A stretch of 5,850 nt of DNA from an uncultured Clostridium sp. (GTDB taxonomy: Bacteria; Bacillota; Clostridia; Lachnospirales; Lachnospiraceae), in contig CAJJLI010000165.1 of the NCBI GenBank assembly GCA_905192625.1, positions 1-5,850 of the forward strand, read 5' to 3'. Under the pieces are notes generated by a model that had not been told where the DNA came from, made no database searches, and worked only from the letters and a program-made list of their open reading frames with translations. Both the position numbers and the translations under genes were made by a program. Numbering within the stretch: the stretch's first letter is position 1; each line of letters opens with the position of its first letter. Shown piece by piece: positions 4,525-5,850 of this stretch.

Positions 4525-5304
4525 ATGAAAATATTTTATTTTACAGGGACAGGAAATTCTTTATATATTGCGAAAAGATTGGGTGGAGAGTTAATTTCGA
4601 TACCACAGGTACTGAATGGTGAAGTAACTGTTTATGAAGATGAAAAGATAGGAATTATTTTTCCGACCTATGGTCTTTCAGTCCCGGCAATAGTACTAGA
4701 TTTTTTTGGAAAAGTTAAGTTACGTAGTCCGTACATATTTGTTATTATGACGTGCGGAAACAATAGTGGCGATGCAACCAAATGGATTGCATCCTACGTA
4801 AAAAGGTATGGTATAAAGATTAGTTATTCGAATTGTATTGCAATGGTAGGAAACCATATCCCAATTGCTGATATTGAGAAAGAAAAATCATTAAATAAGC
4901 ATATAGAGGAAAGTATTAGTGATTTAGTAGAAGATCTCAAAATAGAAAGATGTTACATTAGAAAAGGAACAGCATTAGGACCGATTCTTAGAAATGGAGC
5001 TAAGATCATAAAAAAGGTAACTTCAATGGACAAACCCATTAATTTTTCAGTAAATGAGCATTGTATTAAATGCGGAACGTGTATAAAAGTATGTCCTAGG
5101 AATAATGTGTCTTATAATGAAGTTAGTGAAATTATGTTTGGCGATACTTGTGAATCCTGTCTTTCTTGTGTAAATAATTGCCCGAAAAAGGCTATACAGG
5201 TAAAAGGAGATAAGAACCCCAATGCAAGGTTTCGAAATAGTAATGTATCATTGAAAGAAATCATAGATTCGAATTACATTATTAAAGAGGAACTTGGAAG
5301 GTAA
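4525..5304 (+). CDS. EFR1-type flavodoxin-ferredoxin fusion protein
   Basis: 259 residues. The Shine-Dalgarno sequence is modest (GAGG at 4510-4513, AGG at 4516-4518). The N-terminus is flavodoxin-like: strand KIFYF, then the FMN phosphate loop TGTGNS (residues 7-12), the second strand IGIIFPTYG (42-50) and FVIMTCGNN (72-80) near the flavin ring. The C-terminus carries two [4Fe-4S] motifs, C180-C183-C186-C190P and C209-C212-C215-C219P, as in bacterial 2x[4Fe-4S] ferredoxins. This flavodoxin plus ferredoxin layout is the EFR1 family, common in anaerobic Clostridia and expected to pass electrons between FMN and the clusters in the cytoplasm. The physiological partner is unknown. The next gene, 15 bp downstream, encodes a likely heme membrane protein and is a good candidate partner. 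Expression is probably repressed by the divergent MarR protein. Confidence 0.92.
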   Translation: MKIFYFTGTGNSLYIAKRLGGELISIPQVLNGEVTVYEDEKIGIIFPTYGLSVPAIVLDFFGKVKLRSPYIFVIMTCGNNSGDATKWIASYVKRYGIKISYSNCIAMVGNHIPIADIEKEKSLNKHIEESISDLVEDLKIERCYIRKGTALGPILRNGAKIIKKVTSMDKPINFSVNEHCIKCGTCIKVCPRNNVSYNEVSEIMFGDTCESCLSCVNNCPKKAIQVKGDKNPNARFRNSNVSLKEIIDSNYIIKEELGR

Positions 5305-5319
5305 GTAGGGGGAACGTCT

Positions 5320-5736
5320 ATGACTATATTCTTGAATAGTTGGGTTGCTTGGTTTACTGTGGCTCTAGCGATAGCATTATCTAGTATATATATTTTAAGG
5401 AAGATGATTGTACGTTCAAACACGAAGACAGGTAAATTATTTAGCAGTATTGTATATGTAAATAAGTATTTGAGAAAGCGCCATAAGTTACTAGGGATAC
5501 TATTAATTGCATCTGGCTTGGTCCATGGTATATTTAGCAATCAAAGTATTGTAAGTTTAAACGTAGGAACATTTACCTGGGTATTATCTATTTTACTAGG
5601 ATTGAATTGGAAAGCGAGAAAATATAAATTTAATAATAAGAGCTGGATGTATTATCATAGAATTTTAGCAGTTGTTTTTACAATATCTTTAGTTATCCAT
5701 TTGGCGGACGAAGTCTTCGGAATATTTATCTTTTAA
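5320..5736 (+). CDS. Four-helix membrane protein, likely b-heme electron carrier
   Basis: 138 residues, with AGGGGGAA (5307-5314) just before the ATG, 15 bp after the ferredoxin stop and so in one operon. Four hydrophobic segments at about 8-26, 56-73, 82-95 and 113-137 indicate an integral membrane protein. The sequence has only four histidines, H55, H69, H113 and H127, arranged as two His-x13-His pairs on helices two and four. That is the spacing expected for axial ligands stacking two b hemes across a membrane, as in ferric-reductase or cytochrome b561-like proteins. The basic loop RKRH lies ahead of helix two. I infer electron transfer between the membrane and the neighbouring flavodoxin-ferredoxin; the direction and final acceptor are unknown. 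It is short for a ferric reductase and has no FAD/NAD domain, so the partner would supply that role. Confidence 0.78.
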   Translation: MTIFLNSWVAWFTVALAIALSSIYILRKMIVRSNTKTGKLFSSIVYVNKYLRKRHKLLGILLIASGLVHGIFSNQSIVSLNVGTFTWVLSILLGLNWKARKYKFNNKSWMYYHRILAVVFTISLVIHLADEVFGIFIF

Positions 5737-5795
5737 ATTCAGCACTTGATGGAGGATCACTTATTTATAATAGATTTTCCGGAAAGAGGAAAAAG

Positions 5796-5850
5796 GATGG
5801 TAACGATGGAGGCTTTAGGAGACAACGGATTTACTATGGAAAGATTCAAG
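5796..5850 (+). repeat. 55-bp direct repeat, right copy
   Basis: Identical to 3578-3632 over all 55 bases and cut by the window edge, so its true right end is unknown. It lies 59 bp after the membrane protein gene. No terminator is visible between them. Confidence 0.9.
5806..5850 (+). CDS. Start of an ORF at the window edge, repeat copy 3 (partial)
   Basis: Encodes MEALGDNGFTMERFK and is still open at the edge, preceded by AAAAAGGA at 5790-5797 eight bases before the ATG. Without a terminator after the membrane protein gene it may be a third gene of the redox operon. If it is full length, the two short ORFs at 3505 and 3588 are broken copies of its 5' end. If it also stops after FKL, all three are tiny ORFs. 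The function is unknown. Confidence 0.45.
   Translation, partial: MEALGDNGFTMERFK

Overview
The window is AT-rich with strong AGGAGG-type ribosome binding sites, A/T-ending codons, small genes and anaerobe-type ferredoxin chemistry. This fits a low-GC anaerobic Firmicute, most likely of the Clostridia (Lachnospiraceae or a relative). That placement is inferred from style and gene families, not from a marker gene. There are no rRNA, tRNA or CRISPR features and no transposase gene.

Left part (1-3350): an accessory-looking run of small plus-strand genes mixed with decaying ones. It opens with a frameshifted 3' gene remnant that ends in a long hairpin terminator (145-192). A promoter-like site and a possible 29-residue ORF follow, then a 133-residue protein with a C-terminal zinc ribbon (549-950). 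Next come an A/T-flanked imperfect inverted repeat (1083-1150) and an unidentified ORF broken by a TAG, whose last stop overlaps the start of the next gene. That gene (1327-1860) fuses a MazG-like nucleotide pyrophosphohydrolase to a zinc ribbon. Then follow a possible 39-residue ORF, a GNAT acetyltransferase cut by one in-frame TAA (1984-2457) and an intact Nudix hydrolase (2594-3031). Two nucleotide-cleaning hydrolases beside an acetyltransferase look like a collection of stress or housekeeping accessory genes. Degenerate coding debris fills 3037-3349.

Middle (3350-3715): a promoter-like site, then two tandem copies (83 bp apart) of a block carrying an RBS and a tiny ORF beginning MEALGDN, closed by a strong, probably bidirectional terminator (3683-3714). 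A third copy, identical to the second over 55 bp, lies at the right edge of the window, so copies 2 and 3 flank the whole right-hand module as direct repeats.

Right part (3849-5736): a divergent redox module. A leftward MarR-family regulator faces a rightward pair encoding an EFR1-type flavodoxin/ferredoxin fusion and a small four-helix membrane protein with two His-x13-His pairs, which look like ligands for two b hemes. The intergenic region holds two well-formed divergent promoters. Each is overlapped by a dyad built on GTTTAC/GTAAAC, which suggests that the MarR protein represses both itself and the redox pair. Together the pair looks like a membrane electron-transfer unit. A third gene may begin at the edge copy of the repeat.
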